DNA of 64,000 bases from Nitrospira sp. (GTDB lineage: Bacteria; Nitrospirota; Nitrospiria; Nitrospirales; Nitrospiraceae): NCBI GenBank assembly GCA_030123625.1, contig CP126121.1:639001-703000 (forward strand), in the 5' to 3' direction. The translations under genes and the position numbers were made by a program. This document shows positions 35,728 to 46,000 of the stretch, one piece after another. Within the stretch, counting starts at the first letter, position 1. Every line of letters starts with the position of its first letter. The notes under the pieces were generated by a model, which searched no databases, was not told the origin of the DNA, and saw nothing but the letters and a program-made list of their open reading frames with translations.

Positions 35728-36210
35728 CTAAGCAGCTTTTCTGGACGAGGTCTTAACTCGAACCTGGAGTTCTACTTCACAATCCAACACATGGAGCAAT
35801 GAAAGAAGTTGATCAATAGATTTCCTATAGTTGGTTTGATCGAGTAGGCGATAAAACTGTGTGGCTGACGTGCTAAGCCGTCTAATAATCTCGCGCTTTG
35901 ATAAAGGACTTCCTTTGGCTCGCTTCTGCGCCTCAATCGTCAGCTTATACAGCACGGCATCTCGCAAATAATTAGGATCTTGATTGTATTGGAGCACCTG
36001 TTCGCTATGAACCGTCCCTTCCTTACCCGATTCCAGCACATAGGTGAACCCTTCTCCTGCCAGCTCTCTATCCACACGTACCGTAACAATTGGATCCTTG
36101 ACACTCGGTCGAGGCTCGACCTTCGAATAGGGAAACGGGAGCAATCCCTTCGACATCTTCACCTGAAATGCCTTCTTACGATTGTTGCAGCGTACCGATT
36201 GGATTTTCAT
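35728..36210 (-). CDS. Partner protein of DUF4160, with C-terminal helix-turn-helix-like region
   Basis: The 160-residue protein begins MKIQSVRCNNRKKAFQV. The first half is a DUF2442-like beta-rich domain (FPYSKVEPRP, FTYVLESGKEGTVH). The second half is helical, and KREIIRRLSTSATQFYRLL looks like a helix-turn-helix. Its start codon overlaps the stop of the DUF4160-like gene as ATGA, so translation is coupled. DUF4160 and DUF2442 proteins are commonly paired in mobile or toxin-antitoxin-like loci, but no activity is established. Confidence 0.7.
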   Translation of the reverse strand: MKIQSVRCNNRKKAFQVKMSKGLLPFPYSKVEPRPSVKDPIVTVRVDRELAGEGFTYVLESGKEGTVHSEQVLQYNQDPNYLRDAVLYKLTIEAQKRAKGSPLSKREIIRRLSTSATQFYRLLDQTNYRKSIDQLLSLLHVLDCEVELQVRVKTSSRKAA

Positions 36211-36374
36211 ATCTCACCCTCAGACTCCAGTTTTTCAATTAATTCGCGGACTCGTCGTGTCGCCTTTCCTCTCATCGGCACGTTATTGTCCAAATCCCAT
36301 TTCACGACGAACACGCCATCTCGATAGACATGCACATGCCTGGGAGAATGGTCGCCTTTCCAGGTAACAAACAC
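36207..36374 (-). CDS. DUF4160-like small protein
   Basis: The 55-residue protein starts at GTG 36372-36374, with GGGGCGG upstream and an in-frame TAG just before. It reads MFVTWKGDHSPRHVHVYRDG and ends KLESEGEI. The HVHV and RDG motifs and small size fit DUF4160. The stop TGA shares its bases with the ATG of the next gene. The gene is too short for usual gene finders but well supported by the coupled arrangement. Confidence 0.7.
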   Translation of the reverse strand: MFVTWKGDHSPRHVHVYRDGVFVVKWDLDNNVPMRGKATRRVRELIEKLESEGEI

Positions 36375-36489
36375 ATAGCCGCCCCGCTAAATCTTCCCTA
36401 TTGTAGAGTTACCTTAATAGATAGCCCTGTCAATGCGTTCGCTGTGCATAGAACAAGGCGTGATATAGTCAGGACAGCAGAGTGTTTGG

Positions 36490-36843
36490 CTAGAGCACAG
36501 GGGTTACAGACGATCGATCAACCTCAACCAGCGTATGAGTTTGGAGAGCGCGTTCAATGGACGGCAAGTGTCGACCAATTAACGTGGTCAAGTTTTGGGT
36601 AGATATGTTGCCAGTCTTGATCAAGAGCAACCTCCAAGGCCGTCCGTAGAGCACATGAGAATACACAAAATCCGAATCCTTGGTGACCACGACCCGCTGT
36701 TCCGTCACGGAAATCAGGCTAATAACCGAGTCTTTCGTATGATTGCCTGCCGAAAGATTCAGCGTGTGCGTGGCATCATGTCCATGTTTGTCGAGCAGGG
36801 TACAAAGGCGGCGCGGGAGATGCGCATCGACCAGAAATTTCAC
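36490..36843 (-). CDS. DUF5615 PIN-like protein, putative toxin
   Basis: The 117-residue protein has MKFLVDAHLPRRLC with the first acidic residue, and VVTKDSDFVYSH with two more, typical of the Mut7-C/PIN-like DUF5615 nuclease fold. It overlaps the DUF433 gene by four bases. These pairs are predicted toxin-antitoxin modules. Confidence 0.85.
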   Translation of the reverse strand: MKFLVDAHLPRRLCTLLDKHGHDATHTLNLSAGNHTKDSVISLISVTEQRVVVTKDSDFVYSHVLYGRPWRLLLIKTGNISTQNLTTLIGRHLPSIERALQTHTLVEVDRSSVTPVL

Positions 36844-37079
36844 GTCAAGGCCAGATGAACACTCTTGACTGCCAGCATCTTACGTGAAAGCTCCAGGCAG
36901 GCCAAAATATCGTCTCGCTCTAGGTCGGGAAACTCGGCCAAGACCTGCTCCACGGAATCCCCTCCGGCCAGATATTCAAGAATACTTTCTACGGGGTACC
37001 GCAGGCCGCGAATGCAGGGCTTCCCGTGACAGAGTTCCGGATCGACCGTGATACGTGAAAGCAGATTGTCGTACGACAT
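36840..37079 (-). CDS. DUF433 protein, putative antitoxin
   Basis: The 79-residue protein carries the DUF433 pattern RITVDPELCHGKPCIRGLR followed by a helix-turn-helix (SVEQVLAEFPDLERDDILACL). It presumably binds its own promoter and neutralises the DUF5615 partner. A second such pair lies at 61624-62234. Confidence 0.88.
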   Translation of the reverse strand: MSYDNLLSRITVDPELCHGKPCIRGLRYPVESILEYLAGGDSVEQVLAEFPDLERDDILACLELSRKMLAVKSVHLALT

Positions 37080-37253
37080 GCAGCTATTTTACAGCTCCCC
37101 GCCAAAGATGCCAAGGTAATTACTTCAGAAATGAGACGGAGGCGAGAGAAGAGCTGTATGCGGCGACAACAGCGCGCTCAAACACTATGTCAGACCAGGC
37201 ATTGCCCGGGCGCTGCGATACTGGCATGCACAAGACGTGACCTCAGTTAGTCT

Positions 37254-37550
37254 CTATGCATGAGCGTTCTCCACTAGCGTGGCAATCTGCACGAACTCGA
37301 CGCTAGGGCGAACGCCGTAGAGACCTGTCACACGCTCCAAAAGCGCATCGGTAAAAAAGGCTTTGGCCGCGTCTTCTGAGTCCCAAACATAAAAGTTCGT
37401 GGCCTCACGCTTTCCGGAGTTGACGGTGAAGGCCTTGGAGCGTAACCCAGGCATTCCCTCAAACTTCGCGCGTACTGTCTCTGCGATCTTCCGTACTGCT
37501 TGCTCATCGAAATTGTCTCCGTAGCGAAAAGTTACAATTACACCAATCAT
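37254..37550 (-). CDS. YdhR-like putative monooxygenase
   Basis: The 98-residue protein starts at MIGVIVTFRYGDNFDE, with AAGGAG upstream. It has a ferredoxin-like dimeric alpha/beta barrel pattern with MPGLRSKAF, FYVWDSEDAAKAFF and VEFVQIATLVE. The closest known group is the YdhR family of small putative monooxygenases. The substrate is unknown. Confidence 0.7.
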   Translation of the reverse strand: MIGVIVTFRYGDNFDEQAVRKIAETVRAKFEGMPGLRSKAFTVNSGKREATNFYVWDSEDAAKAFFTDALLERVTGLYGVRPSVEFVQIATLVENAHA

Positions 37551-37699
37551 TACCTTGCTCCTTTTGAAAGAAGGAATCAGTGTCAAGTCTTGCAATCACA
37601 CATGAGACTACCATCCGTGCTTCAGCCAGCGGTGCACAATGCGCGCTTGCCATTTGAATGTCAACCAATAGAGACCAAAGTCAGAGATAACTTTCCCCC

Positions 37700-37795
37700 T
37701 CAATAAATAATTCCCCCAACCACTCAGTGCCGATCATCCGGAATATTGAACCGTCCGGTAAGATTCATGCGGGCCAGCTGCGAACCGATCTTATC
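37700..37795 (-). pseudogene. Decayed 3' end of a methyltransferase gene, copy A
   Basis: The minus-strand translation reads DKIGSQLARMNLT, then IPDDRH, a stop, and VVGGIIY before a terminal stop. It matches the C-terminus of the intact methyltransferase at 38970-39629 (DEIGSQLARMNLTR, IPDDRHWVVGGIIY). TGG has become TGA at 37724-37726 and a few codons are lost. Confidence 0.85.
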
Positions 37796-38167
37796 TCCTG
37801 CTAGTGGCAATTTGTCCAACGCCGGCGGACCGCCTCAGGTGGAGCTGCATAATGTTGGGAATCAACGCAGCTTGGATCGGACACGAACTGATGGAAGTAA
37901 TAGATTCACGCTACGGGACAGAAGTCCTTTAACATCACGAGCACGATCCGATAGAGGCGTTCGACCGCCGCTTCATGAGCAGCGTTCCGCGCAGATCCTT
38001 TCGAGCTTAAAGGCCAAGAGATTGTCATTTTGCGCGTCGGACACCGCCGACAAATCTACAAAATGCTGAGCACCTCACTCTTTGGACAAATTAGCGACTT
38101 CAGGAGCCACAAAGTTATCCATCCTAAGAGTAACGCTGATTGGTTCCACCACTATCGCTCAGTGGAT

Positions 38168-38262
38168 GATCCCACCCATCCCAGTGCCGATCGTCTGGTC
38201 AATAATCGCGTGAAATTCATGCGGAGCGAGCTGGGAGCCGATTTCACATCCTCGGTGAAGGC
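38168..38262 (-). pseudogene. Decayed 3' end of a methyltransferase gene, copy B
   Basis: The minus strand reads AFTED, then a frame change, then RMNFTRLL. This matches AFTEDEIGSQLARMNLTRLL of the intact gene at 38970-39629. The DNA match continues through the region for DDRHWVVGG. Frameshifts make it non-functional. Confidence 0.8.
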
Positions 38263-38369
38263 GCAGCCCCGTCCAAAATCGTGATCAACGGCTGAGAATA
38301 GGATTGCGCGTCTGTAATTGATCTTTGGCGGCACTCGTTGTAAGGTAACGGCCAGCAGGACAAACGATC

Positions 38370-38576
38370 ATGACGAGCGTACACGAACAAGCGTTCCTCG
38401 AAAAGCTTCGCCATCTTCCCCCTGAACAGGTGGTGGAAGTAGAGCATTTTGTCGACTTCCTAGTCCAGCGCGGAGCCGAAGAACATCGATTGACGCAGGC
38501 TGCCAGCCAAGTCGCGGAACCCGCCTTCTCCCGTGTTTGGGATAATCCCGACGATGCCGACTATGACCGGCTATGA
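38370..38576 (+). CDS. Antitoxin-like small protein (DUF2281 type)
   Basis: The 68-residue acidic protein begins MTSVHEQAFLEKLRHLPPEQ and contains VVEVEHFVDFLVQR, the DUF2281/MazE-like pattern. It overlaps the MazF-type toxin gene by 14 bp. Confidence 0.75.
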   Translation: MTSVHEQAFLEKLRHLPPEQVVEVEHFVDFLVQRGAEEHRLTQAASQVAEPAFSRVWDNPDDADYDRL

Positions 38577-38901
38577 GTTCGGGGAGATCGTCCTCGTCCC
38601 GTTTCCCTTCACCGATCAATCCGCCACGAAGCACCGCCCGGCCGTAGTCATCAGCAGTACCGCCTATCATCGGGCGCGCCCCGACCTGATCATCATGGCG
38701 GTCACGAGTCAGCAGCCAACCTCGGACGCTCTCGGGGAAGTGGTGGTCGAAGACTGGCGGGCAGCTGGACTGCTCAAGCTATCTGTGCTCAAACCAGTCC
38801 TGACGGCGATTGATCCAACGCTAATTCTGAAGAAGCTCGGACGACTTACCACGTCAAATCAAGTGCACCTGCGACAGGCACTTGCACAAATTATCGGCTA
38901 A
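38563..38901 (+). CDS. MazF/PemK-type endoribonuclease toxin
   Basis: The 112-residue protein starts at MTGYEFGEIVLVPFPFTD. Family marks are GEIVLVPFPFTDQ, KHRPAVVIS and the later KLSVLKPVLTAID. MazF toxins cleave RNA at short sequences. The paired upstream gene is the likely antitoxin. Confidence 0.9.
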   Translation: MTGYEFGEIVLVPFPFTDQSATKHRPAVVISSTAYHRARPDLIIMAVTSQQPTSDALGEVVVEDWRAAGLLKLSVLKPVLTAIDPTLILKKLGRLTTSNQVHLRQALAQIIG

Positions 38902-38969
38902 TCTCTTCGGCAACGAGGCGCACCATATGAAGATGGGCTGACAATCCTGGTCCTGGTTCACCGTCCATC

Positions 38970-39629
38970 TCAATAAATGATTCCCCCGACCACCCAGTGC
39001 CGATCGTCCGGGATGTCGATCAATAATCGCGTGAGATTCATGCGGGCCAGTTGAGAGCCGATCTCGTCCTCGGTGAAAGCGGCCAGGAGGGAATTGTAGA
39101 AATCCCGGCGTAAAATGTCAGGCTCATTGGCAGCGTACTGATCCACGATAGTTTGTGCCGCTTCCGGTGAGTCTGGTCGCAGCAAGTCCATCACCAGCAC
39201 TGGTGCCCCAGGTTTCACTAACTGACGAAGCTTCTGCCAGAACTGCAACGGATTGGGCAGATGGTGAAGGAGACTATTGGAAATCGTGGCGTCAACGATT
39301 CTCGCGCCAGCCGTCTCCTCAAACCGTTCGCATCGTAAGGTGATGCGGTCGGCCAACCCGGCATGCTTCACTGCTTGCTCTCCTAACTGAATCATCGGGG
39401 CAGAAGCATCGATTCCAATGACCTGACAGGACGGATAGAGTTTGGCGAACCGGATTGGAATATCAGCCGGACCGCAGCCGAGATCTAATACCTTCCCCTG
39501 CGCAAACTCCGGGAAGTATTCTTTGAATCGATCGACGAATCCCTGATTCTCTTCCGCGAAGTCAGCGAGCGCGTAGGCTTCGGCTTGTTTCGGATCGTCC
39601 ATGAGTTCCGGTTCGAGTACTCGATCCAT
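38970..39629 (-). CDS. Class I SAM-dependent methyltransferase
   Basis: The 219-residue protein starts at MDRVLEPELMDDPKQ, with GGAGA before the ATG. Motif I is VLDLGCGPADIPIRFA, with VIGIDASAPMI as the acidic loop that binds the adenosyl ribose. ISNSLLHHLPNP is the post-II motif. The substrate is unknown. Two broken copies of its 3' end lie within 1.3 kb downstream. Confidence 0.9.
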   Translation of the reverse strand: MDRVLEPELMDDPKQAEAYALADFAEENQGFVDRFKEYFPEFAQGKVLDLGCGPADIPIRFAKLYPSCQVIGIDASAPMIQLGEQAVKHAGLADRITLRCERFEETAGARIVDATISNSLLHHLPNPLQFWQKLRQLVKPGAPVLVMDLLRPDSPEAAQTIVDQYAANEPDILRRDFYNSLLAAFTEDEIGSQLARMNLTRLLIDIPDDRHWVVGGIIY

Positions 39630-39661
39630 TATGTCTCCGTTAATGGTTATTCGGTTCACGT

Positions 39662-40150
39662 TTAACGTCTTTTCACCTCAACATACACTGCGTCTCCCGG
39701 TCGCACAACTCCACCACGCAACACTTTCGCATAGACGCGACTCCAGCCCGGGTTTAACTTCTGCGAAATGCGCGAGAAGTCCTCATCACGAAACCACCGC
39801 TTATTATGAATACAGGGCGTTGTGTAGCTCGTCACCTCGAGTTGGATCTCAGGCCCGATCGTCAATCTAACCCCAGGCCTCACCAGCTCCCACTCTAATC
39901 CGGACAAGGTCAGGCTTTCTCCTGATGACCCAGGATCAATCGAATGGCCTTCATCCTGCAGCCGTTCAATAAGCTCCAGCGAAAATAGGCACACAGCACG
40001 GTCAGGTCCTCCGTGGAATTTGAGGTTCCGCTGTCGATCGCCATCCAAACCCCGTTCACCTACCTTGGCCTCCCAAACCGGCAACTTTGGAACGCCTCCG
40101 TCGGAGACATTGATCTGATGGACATGCGGATAAGGCGGCCTGCCCGACAT
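39662..40150 (-). CDS. MOSC-domain protein (YiiM-like)
   Basis: The 162-residue protein starts at MSGRPPYPHVHQINV two bases after the prmA stop. It has GLDGDRQRNLKFHGGPDRAV and SSGESLTLSGLEW, hallmarks of MOSC domains that handle molybdenum cofactor or sulfur. TSYTTPCIHNKRWF contains a cysteine in the family position. It may detoxify N-hydroxylated bases, as E. coli YiiM does. Confidence 0.85.
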   Translation of the reverse strand: MSGRPPYPHVHQINVSDGGVPKLPVWEAKVGERGLDGDRQRNLKFHGGPDRAVCLFSLELIERLQDEGHSIDPGSSGESLTLSGLEWELVRPGVRLTIGPEIQLEVTSYTTPCIHNKRWFRDEDFSRISQKLNPGWSRVYAKVLRGGVVRPGDAVYVEVKRR

Positions 40151-40152
40151 CG

Positions 40153-41070
40153 TTACGCCTCTGCGTCGCAGGATTCCGGCCTGAAGAATTTCATCGCCAC
40201 CCAACCTTCATCTTCACGGCGTTCCGAGCACGCCAAACCGAGACCGGAAAACCGGTCAACGATCTCGAGCTGCTGCTCGACGAGAATACCGGAGACCATG
40301 ATTCTCGCTCCTTCCGATGCCGAGCTCACTAAATCGCCGGCAAGGTCCAAAATCGTCTGCCGATCGAGATTAGCCAGCACAAGCTCCGCGACCTTTCGCT
40401 TTTCTTGCGGCAAATCAACCAAGCTACCGCAGAGGATTTCAATCCGGTCTTTTAATCCATTCTGTACGACATACTCTCTCGCACAATCCACCGCAACAGA
40501 ATCAACCTCGACTCCAATAGCGGATGCTGCGCCGAGCTTGACTGCGGCCATGGCCAGAATCGCGCTACCCGTCCCCACATCCAGGACCACTTCTCCACCG
40601 TGGATTTCCTTTTGCAGCCATTCCAGCATCATGCGAGTGGTCGCATGGTGGCCAGTGCCGAACGCCTGTTTAGGGTCAAGCACGATTTCGATATCCTTTG
40701 GGCTCAGCGCGACCGGCTCCCAACTCGGACGAATGATCAATCGACCGATGCGAAGCGCTTTCACGGAGCGAGCCCATGCCTCGTTCCAATTTTGATCCGG
40801 CACCTGTCGTACCGAGATCGGAACGTCCCCGATCCATGGTGCGAGATCTGCCAGGACCAGGCGAACCGCAGCAAGCCGTGTTTCGTTCCATTGGTCCGCC
40901 GGCCAATAGAGATGGACGAATCCTTCATCTTCCCAAGCGCCCTGGATGTCGGGATCATCAAGACGACTCAGCAACTCGCCTGCATCGAAGCATTCTTGAA
41001 TACAGACGTCAATCCAGTCGGTCGCCATTGCCATTCCGAAATTGATGAAACGCGACAGGCTCTCTTTCAT
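40153..41070 (-). CDS. prmA: Ribosomal protein L11 methyltransferase
   Basis: The 305-residue protein carries PrmA signatures: QNWNEAWARS, LDPKQAFGTGHHATTRMML, the SAM motif VLDVGTGSAILAMAA and ANLDRQTI. It trimethylates ribosomal protein L11. The first ATG has no ribosome-binding site, and starts at Met13 or Met15 (41034 or 41028) are plausible. It is the first gene of a three-gene minus-strand set. Confidence 0.9.
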   Translation of the reverse strand: MKESLSRFINFGMAMATDWIDVCIQECFDAGELLSRLDDPDIQGAWEDEGFVHLYWPADQWNETRLAAVRLVLADLAPWIGDVPISVRQVPDQNWNEAWARSVKALRIGRLIIRPSWEPVALSPKDIEIVLDPKQAFGTGHHATTRMMLEWLQKEIHGGEVVLDVGTGSAILAMAAVKLGAASAIGVEVDSVAVDCAREYVVQNGLKDRIEILCGSLVDLPQEKRKVAELVLANLDRQTILDLAGDLVSSASEGARIMVSGILVEQQLEIVDRFSGLGLACSERREDEGWVAMKFFRPESCDAEA

Positions 41071-41147
41071 CGTGGGCCCACAAGATTCGCTCTGACACTC
41101 GTGTCGGTATTTGACGTTCCCGTCCGTTCCCAGTAAGGTCGCCTATT

Positions 41148-43007
41148 ATGGCAGGCTCACGCATCGTCCAGATCGAGACGATGATTCGGCGCACCGATCG
41201 TCTCATTTCTCAAGGAATCAGGACCAGCGCAACGTTCACACGATGGCGGTTGGCTATTTTTCTCATCGGTCTCGTCGGAACCGTGACCCTCTACAAGCTC
41301 GATTGGTATCACAGCGGCAACCTGGCCCTCGGCGTATTCCTTGCCATTTTCGTCACTGTGGCCGCATATCATAACAGGGTGGAAACTGGGATTCACCGGC
41401 TTCGCCAATGGAAGCAGATCAAGCTGACTCATCTGGCTCGGATGGCATTGAATTGGGTCGCAATTGTCCCAAGACTCGGTGAAGCTCCGAAGTCTCATCC
41501 GTACGCCGCTGACCTGGATCTCTTCGGCGCGCACTCCTTAACGCATCTTCTCGACACCACCGTGTCGGACCATGGCCGAGCGCGTTTGCATGGTTGGCTG
41601 CTGGAGCAACCCCCTACTCCATCACATTGGCACACACGACAGCTTTTAGTGAAAGAACTGGCATCTCGCTCCCTGTTTCGTGACCGCCTTGCGCTCGAGG
41701 CCAACCTCACAGGAGACCAGGAAATCAACGGCAGGCGATTGACCGCTGTCCTTGAACATCCGATCGGCTTGCCTCACCTAGACACCATCCTTGCCGTCCA
41801 AATCGTCCTTGCTCTTACCACAATCGGCCTTGCCTCAGCTTCGATGCTCAACCTGCTTCCCGGTTATTGGATGTTTTCGTTCGCGGTCTATGTGTTGGTT
41901 TACTTCATGACCGATCAAGGAGAAGAATTGCTGGAGCATGCCGTCGGGCTTCATCATGAAACTGAGCGGCTTGCCACGGTCCTTGGTTATATTGAGCGGC
42001 ATGCAAGGCGACGAGGCACGGCGCTCGCTTCTGTCTGGACGAACCGGATCGGTAAAGCAAGTCCCACCCTGCATCTCAACCGCGCCGCACGCACGCTCCA
42101 TGCGATCAGCATCAAGGCACATCCACTCGTCCATCTAGCCGTCAACGCCCTATGCCCATGGGATCTCTGGTTCACTCGCCGACTGAGTCGGATCCAGCAT
42201 GAGATTAAAGATGCTCTCCCTCTGTGGTTGGATTGCTTGGCAGAAGTCGAAGCGGCATCGGCTCTGGCTACCTTTGCCTATCTCCATCCCGATTACGCAT
42301 GGCCGACTCCCCTCGTCGCAGCCGGCGAATGGAACGGCACACCTCCTGCTTTCCATGCCGACCGACTCGGCCATCCGTTACTGCCGGCTAAAACCCGTGT
42401 TACCAACGACGTGCATCTGACTGAACTCGGCTCAATCCACCTAATCACCGGCTCCAACATGTCCGGTAAGAGCACATTCCTACGAACGATCGGGATTAAT
42501 CTCTGTCTGGCGCAAGCCGGAGGTCCCGTTTGTGCACGCTCGCTTGAATGGACCTGGAGCCGGCTGGCCTGTTGCATTCGTGTCGACGATTCACTCGATG
42601 CCGGTCTGTCGTTCTTCTATGCCGAGGTCAAACGACTCAAGACGATCCTCGATGCCACCAAAGAAATGACCGCACCACCCGTGCTGTTCCTGATCGATGA
42701 AATCTTCAAAGGCACCAATAACCGGGAGCGGCTCATCGGCAGCCGGGCCTACATTACCGCACTGTCGCAAGGAAACGGTTTCGGCCTCGTGAGCACCCAT
42801 GATCTGGAGTTGGCGGATCTGGCGTCCGTCGTGCCGAGACTCATCAATGCGCACTTTCAGGAAACCGTATCAGCCGGTACACTCGAGTTCGATTACCGGC
42901 TCCGGCCAGGCCCGTGCCCCACGACGAACGCGCTGAGAATTATGGAGTTGGAAGGCCTCCCTATTTCCCCGGCACCAAATATCAGGCAGAATGCTCCTCA
43001 CGGATGA
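41148..43007 (+). CDS. Membrane-anchored MutS-like ATPase
   Basis: The 619-residue protein has two membrane helices near the N-terminus (about 33-52 and 58-78) and two more at about 215-260. The lever-like helical region leads to a MutS domain V ATPase with Walker A GSNMSGKST (near residue 435), Walker B VLFLIDEIFKGTNNRER and the switch STHDLEL. The mismatch-recognition domain I is missing, so mismatch repair is unlikely. Membrane MutS-like proteins form a poorly studied branch. The stop overlaps the ATG of the Aas-like gene, hinting at a membrane or lipid-linked function. Confidence 0.85.
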   Translation: MAGSRIVQIETMIRRTDRLISQGIRTSATFTRWRLAIFLIGLVGTVTLYKLDWYHSGNLALGVFLAIFVTVAAYHNRVETGIHRLRQWKQIKLTHLARMALNWVAIVPRLGEAPKSHPYAADLDLFGAHSLTHLLDTTVSDHGRARLHGWLLEQPPTPSHWHTRQLLVKELASRSLFRDRLALEANLTGDQEINGRRLTAVLEHPIGLPHLDTILAVQIVLALTTIGLASASMLNLLPGYWMFSFAVYVLVYFMTDQGEELLEHAVGLHHETERLATVLGYIERHARRRGTALASVWTNRIGKASPTLHLNRAARTLHAISIKAHPLVHLAVNALCPWDLWFTRRLSRIQHEIKDALPLWLDCLAEVEAASALATFAYLHPDYAWPTPLVAAGEWNGTPPAFHADRLGHPLLPAKTRVTNDVHLTELGSIHLITGSNMSGKSTFLRTIGINLCLAQAGGPVCARSLEWTWSRLACCIRVDDSLDAGLSFFYAEVKRLKTILDATKEMTAPPVLFLIDEIFKGTNNRERLIGSRAYITALSQGNGFGLVSTHDLELADLASVVPRLINAHFQETVSAGTLEFDYRLRPGPCPTTNALRIMELEGLPISPAPNIRQNAPHG

Positions 43008-46000
43008 CCACTTCGGCCCGTTCTGAAACTCAACGTCTGTCACATCCCCTTCGGGGTCTCTTGATCGCCCAGTTCTGCGGCGCCTTCAACGATAACGCAT
43101 GGAAACTGATGGTCGCCTTGCTCGCCATTCGGCAAGCCACAGCAGGTATGCCGGCGGGCCCTGCCTTGGAGACAGTCGCCCAGACACAAACCGCAATGGC
43201 ATTCGTGATTTTCACGCTGCCGTTGGTGCTTCTCTCTCTCGTCGGAGGCACATTGGCCGATCGCGTGAGCAAGCGGACAGTCATCATTTCGATCAAAGTC
43301 ATCGAGGTCTTTCTTATGGCCGCCGGCATGCTTGCGCTCCGGCTGAATCCAGCCGGAGGCGTCCTGCCTTTGGTCGTGTTATGCGGCATGGGTGCGCATA
43401 GCGCCCTCTTTAGTCCTTCGAAATATGGCATCCTTCCCGAATTGATCCCGCACGAGCGACTTGCTGTCGGCAACGGTTTGTTGGAAATGTGGACCTTTGC
43501 CGCAATTCTAACGGGGACCGCAGCGGGGGGATTTCTTCTACAAATCGCCGGAGAGCAAACCTGGCTGGCCCCGCTGGCATTGACCGGCCTCTCGGTCATC
43601 GGTCTCATAACCGCCTTGAGCATTCCACACGTGTCACCCGCCCGCACGGCCGGGGGGGTGGGAGCCACCCTCCAAGGCGCATGGGCGGCGATTCAATCCG
43701 AACGGATGCTGCGCATGGCCGTTCCCATGGAAGTCATGTTCTGGACGATTGCGAGCCTGTTCGGACAGAATGTGCTTGTCTATGCAAAAGCTGTCTTGCA
43801 TCTGTCTGACGCGATGTCGGGCCTTCCCCTCACCATTCTGTCGGTGGGCATCGGAATCGGCGCACTACTTGTCGGACGACTCTCCCGGAACCGGGTCGAG
43901 TACGGATTGATTCCTTTAGGCGCCATCGGCGTGTTTCTGACATTGCTGTCGCTCGGCATCTTGGCACCCCCGCTGGCAGGAACATTCCTCATGATGGGAA
44001 TACTCGGAATTGCCAGTTCATTCATCTTCGTTCCGTTAAACGCCATCCTCCAATGGAAATCCCCCTCCAATCGGAGGGGCGCCGTCATTTCGTTTTCCAA
44101 CACATGCGTCTTCACCGGCATCTTGATGGGATCACTGGTCGGCGGTTCCTTGGCCAATGCCGGCCTCTCGACGACCGGCATTTTCCTGGCCGCGGCCGCA
44201 ATGACGGTGGGCGGCATAGGATGGGCGCTTTGGTTTTTGCCAGACACGTTGATTCGGCTGGTGCTGGTCATTCTCACCAACACCCTCTATCGGCTCCGCA
44301 TCATCGGTCAGTCTCATGTTCCACAATCCGGTGGAGCGCTTCTCGTTCCCAATCATGTCTCCTTTGTCGATGGCTTTTTACTGATCGCCGCCTTGGATCG
44401 GCCCGTGCGTTTTGTCGTTGATTCGCAATATACCGAACAGCCGATCTTCAAACCTTTCATGAAGGCGCTCGGCGTCATTCCCATTTCCTCTCATGGAGGC
44501 TTGCGGGTCGTTTTAAAAGCGCTCCGCGATGCCGGTGCGGCTATCGACAAGGGAGAACTCGTGTGCATCTTCCCTGAAGGCCAGATTACTCGTACGGGAA
44601 CGTTGTTGCCGTTCCGACGGGGTTTCGAACGGGTCGTGAAAGGGCGAACGGCTCCCATCATCCCGGTTCATCTTGACCGGGTATGGGGCAGTATCTTCAG
44701 CTTCAATCATGGCCGCTTTCTCTGGAAAATACCCGAACGATTTCCCTATCCCGTCACCGTTTCGTTCGGCGCACCGCTGCCGCCAAATACGACGGTGCAT
44801 GAGCTGCGCGGAAAGATTCGCGAACTCGGCGAAGCAGCCTGGCAACTCAGGAAACCGAGTCGCCGACCGCTTCATCGTGAATTTATCCGTTCGATGCGTC
44901 GCTATCCTTTTCGCCTGGCTATGGCCGACCAGAATCGCCCCCACGTCTCATCCTTGCAAGCGCTCATTGGATCGATCGTCCTGGCAAGAACGCTTCAGCC
45001 GTATTGGGAGGGCCAACAACGAGTGGGCGTCTTGTTGCCGCCCACCGTCGCCGCAGCTCTGGTGAATGTCGCCGCGCCTCTCTGCGGAAAAACCATCGTG
45101 AACTTGAACTATACGGTCGGGAAATCCGGACTAGAGGCTGCCGTAGAACTGGCGGACCTGCGCACAGTCGTGACAAGCCATGCCTTCGTTGAAAAAGCCA
45201 AACTTGAACTGCCGGATGGGCCATCGATGATCTGGCTCGAAGATGTGGCCAAGACAATCGGCCTCCGACAGAAAGTGCCGGCTGCCCTGCTGGCCCTCTT
45301 CGCTCCCTGCCGCGTCATCGAACGCGCCTGTGGGCAGACAACACCGCTCACACCCGACAGCATGGCCACGATCATCTTCAGCAGCGGCAGCACCGGAGAA
45401 CCCAAAGGCGTCATGCTTTCGCACTTCAACATCGATGCCAACAGTCAGGGTGCCATGCAAGTGCTCCATTTCTATCAGAACGAACGAGTCCTCGGCATTC
45501 TGCCGTTCTTCCATTCATTCGGCTATATGGTGTTCTGGTTTGTCATGTCCAATAATGCAGCGATGATCTTTCATCCCTCTCCGCTCGACGTGGCGGCGAT
45601 CGGCGAACTCATCCGACGGTATCGGATCACCTTTATCGTCACCACACCGACGTTCCTGCAACTCTATTCACGCCGTTGCACGCCGGAACAATTCAGTTCG
45701 GTGCGGGTGATTCTCACCGGCGCGGAAAAACTGCCGGCCCGACTCGCTGAGGCCGTTGAAGACAAATTTGGAATCGGCCCCATCGAAGGCTATGGCGTCA
45801 CGGAATGCGCCCCTGTCATTGCCGTCAACTGCCCGGACTTCCGCGCAGCTGGCTACTATCAACCGGCCTCACGCCGAGGTACCGTCGGTCAGCCGCTTCC
45901 CGGTGTGTCGGTGCGGATCGTCGATCCCGATAGTGACGCGCCATTGCCCACCGGCACACCCGGCATGTTGCTCGTGAAGGGACCGAATGTGATGAACGGC

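Larger units (their letters stand above)
37551..38369. other. 820-bp region with gene remnants
   Basis: No intact gene is present. The recognisable content is two decayed copies of a methyltransferase 3' end (37700-37795 and 38168-38262). The rest is unassigned. Confidence 0.6.
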
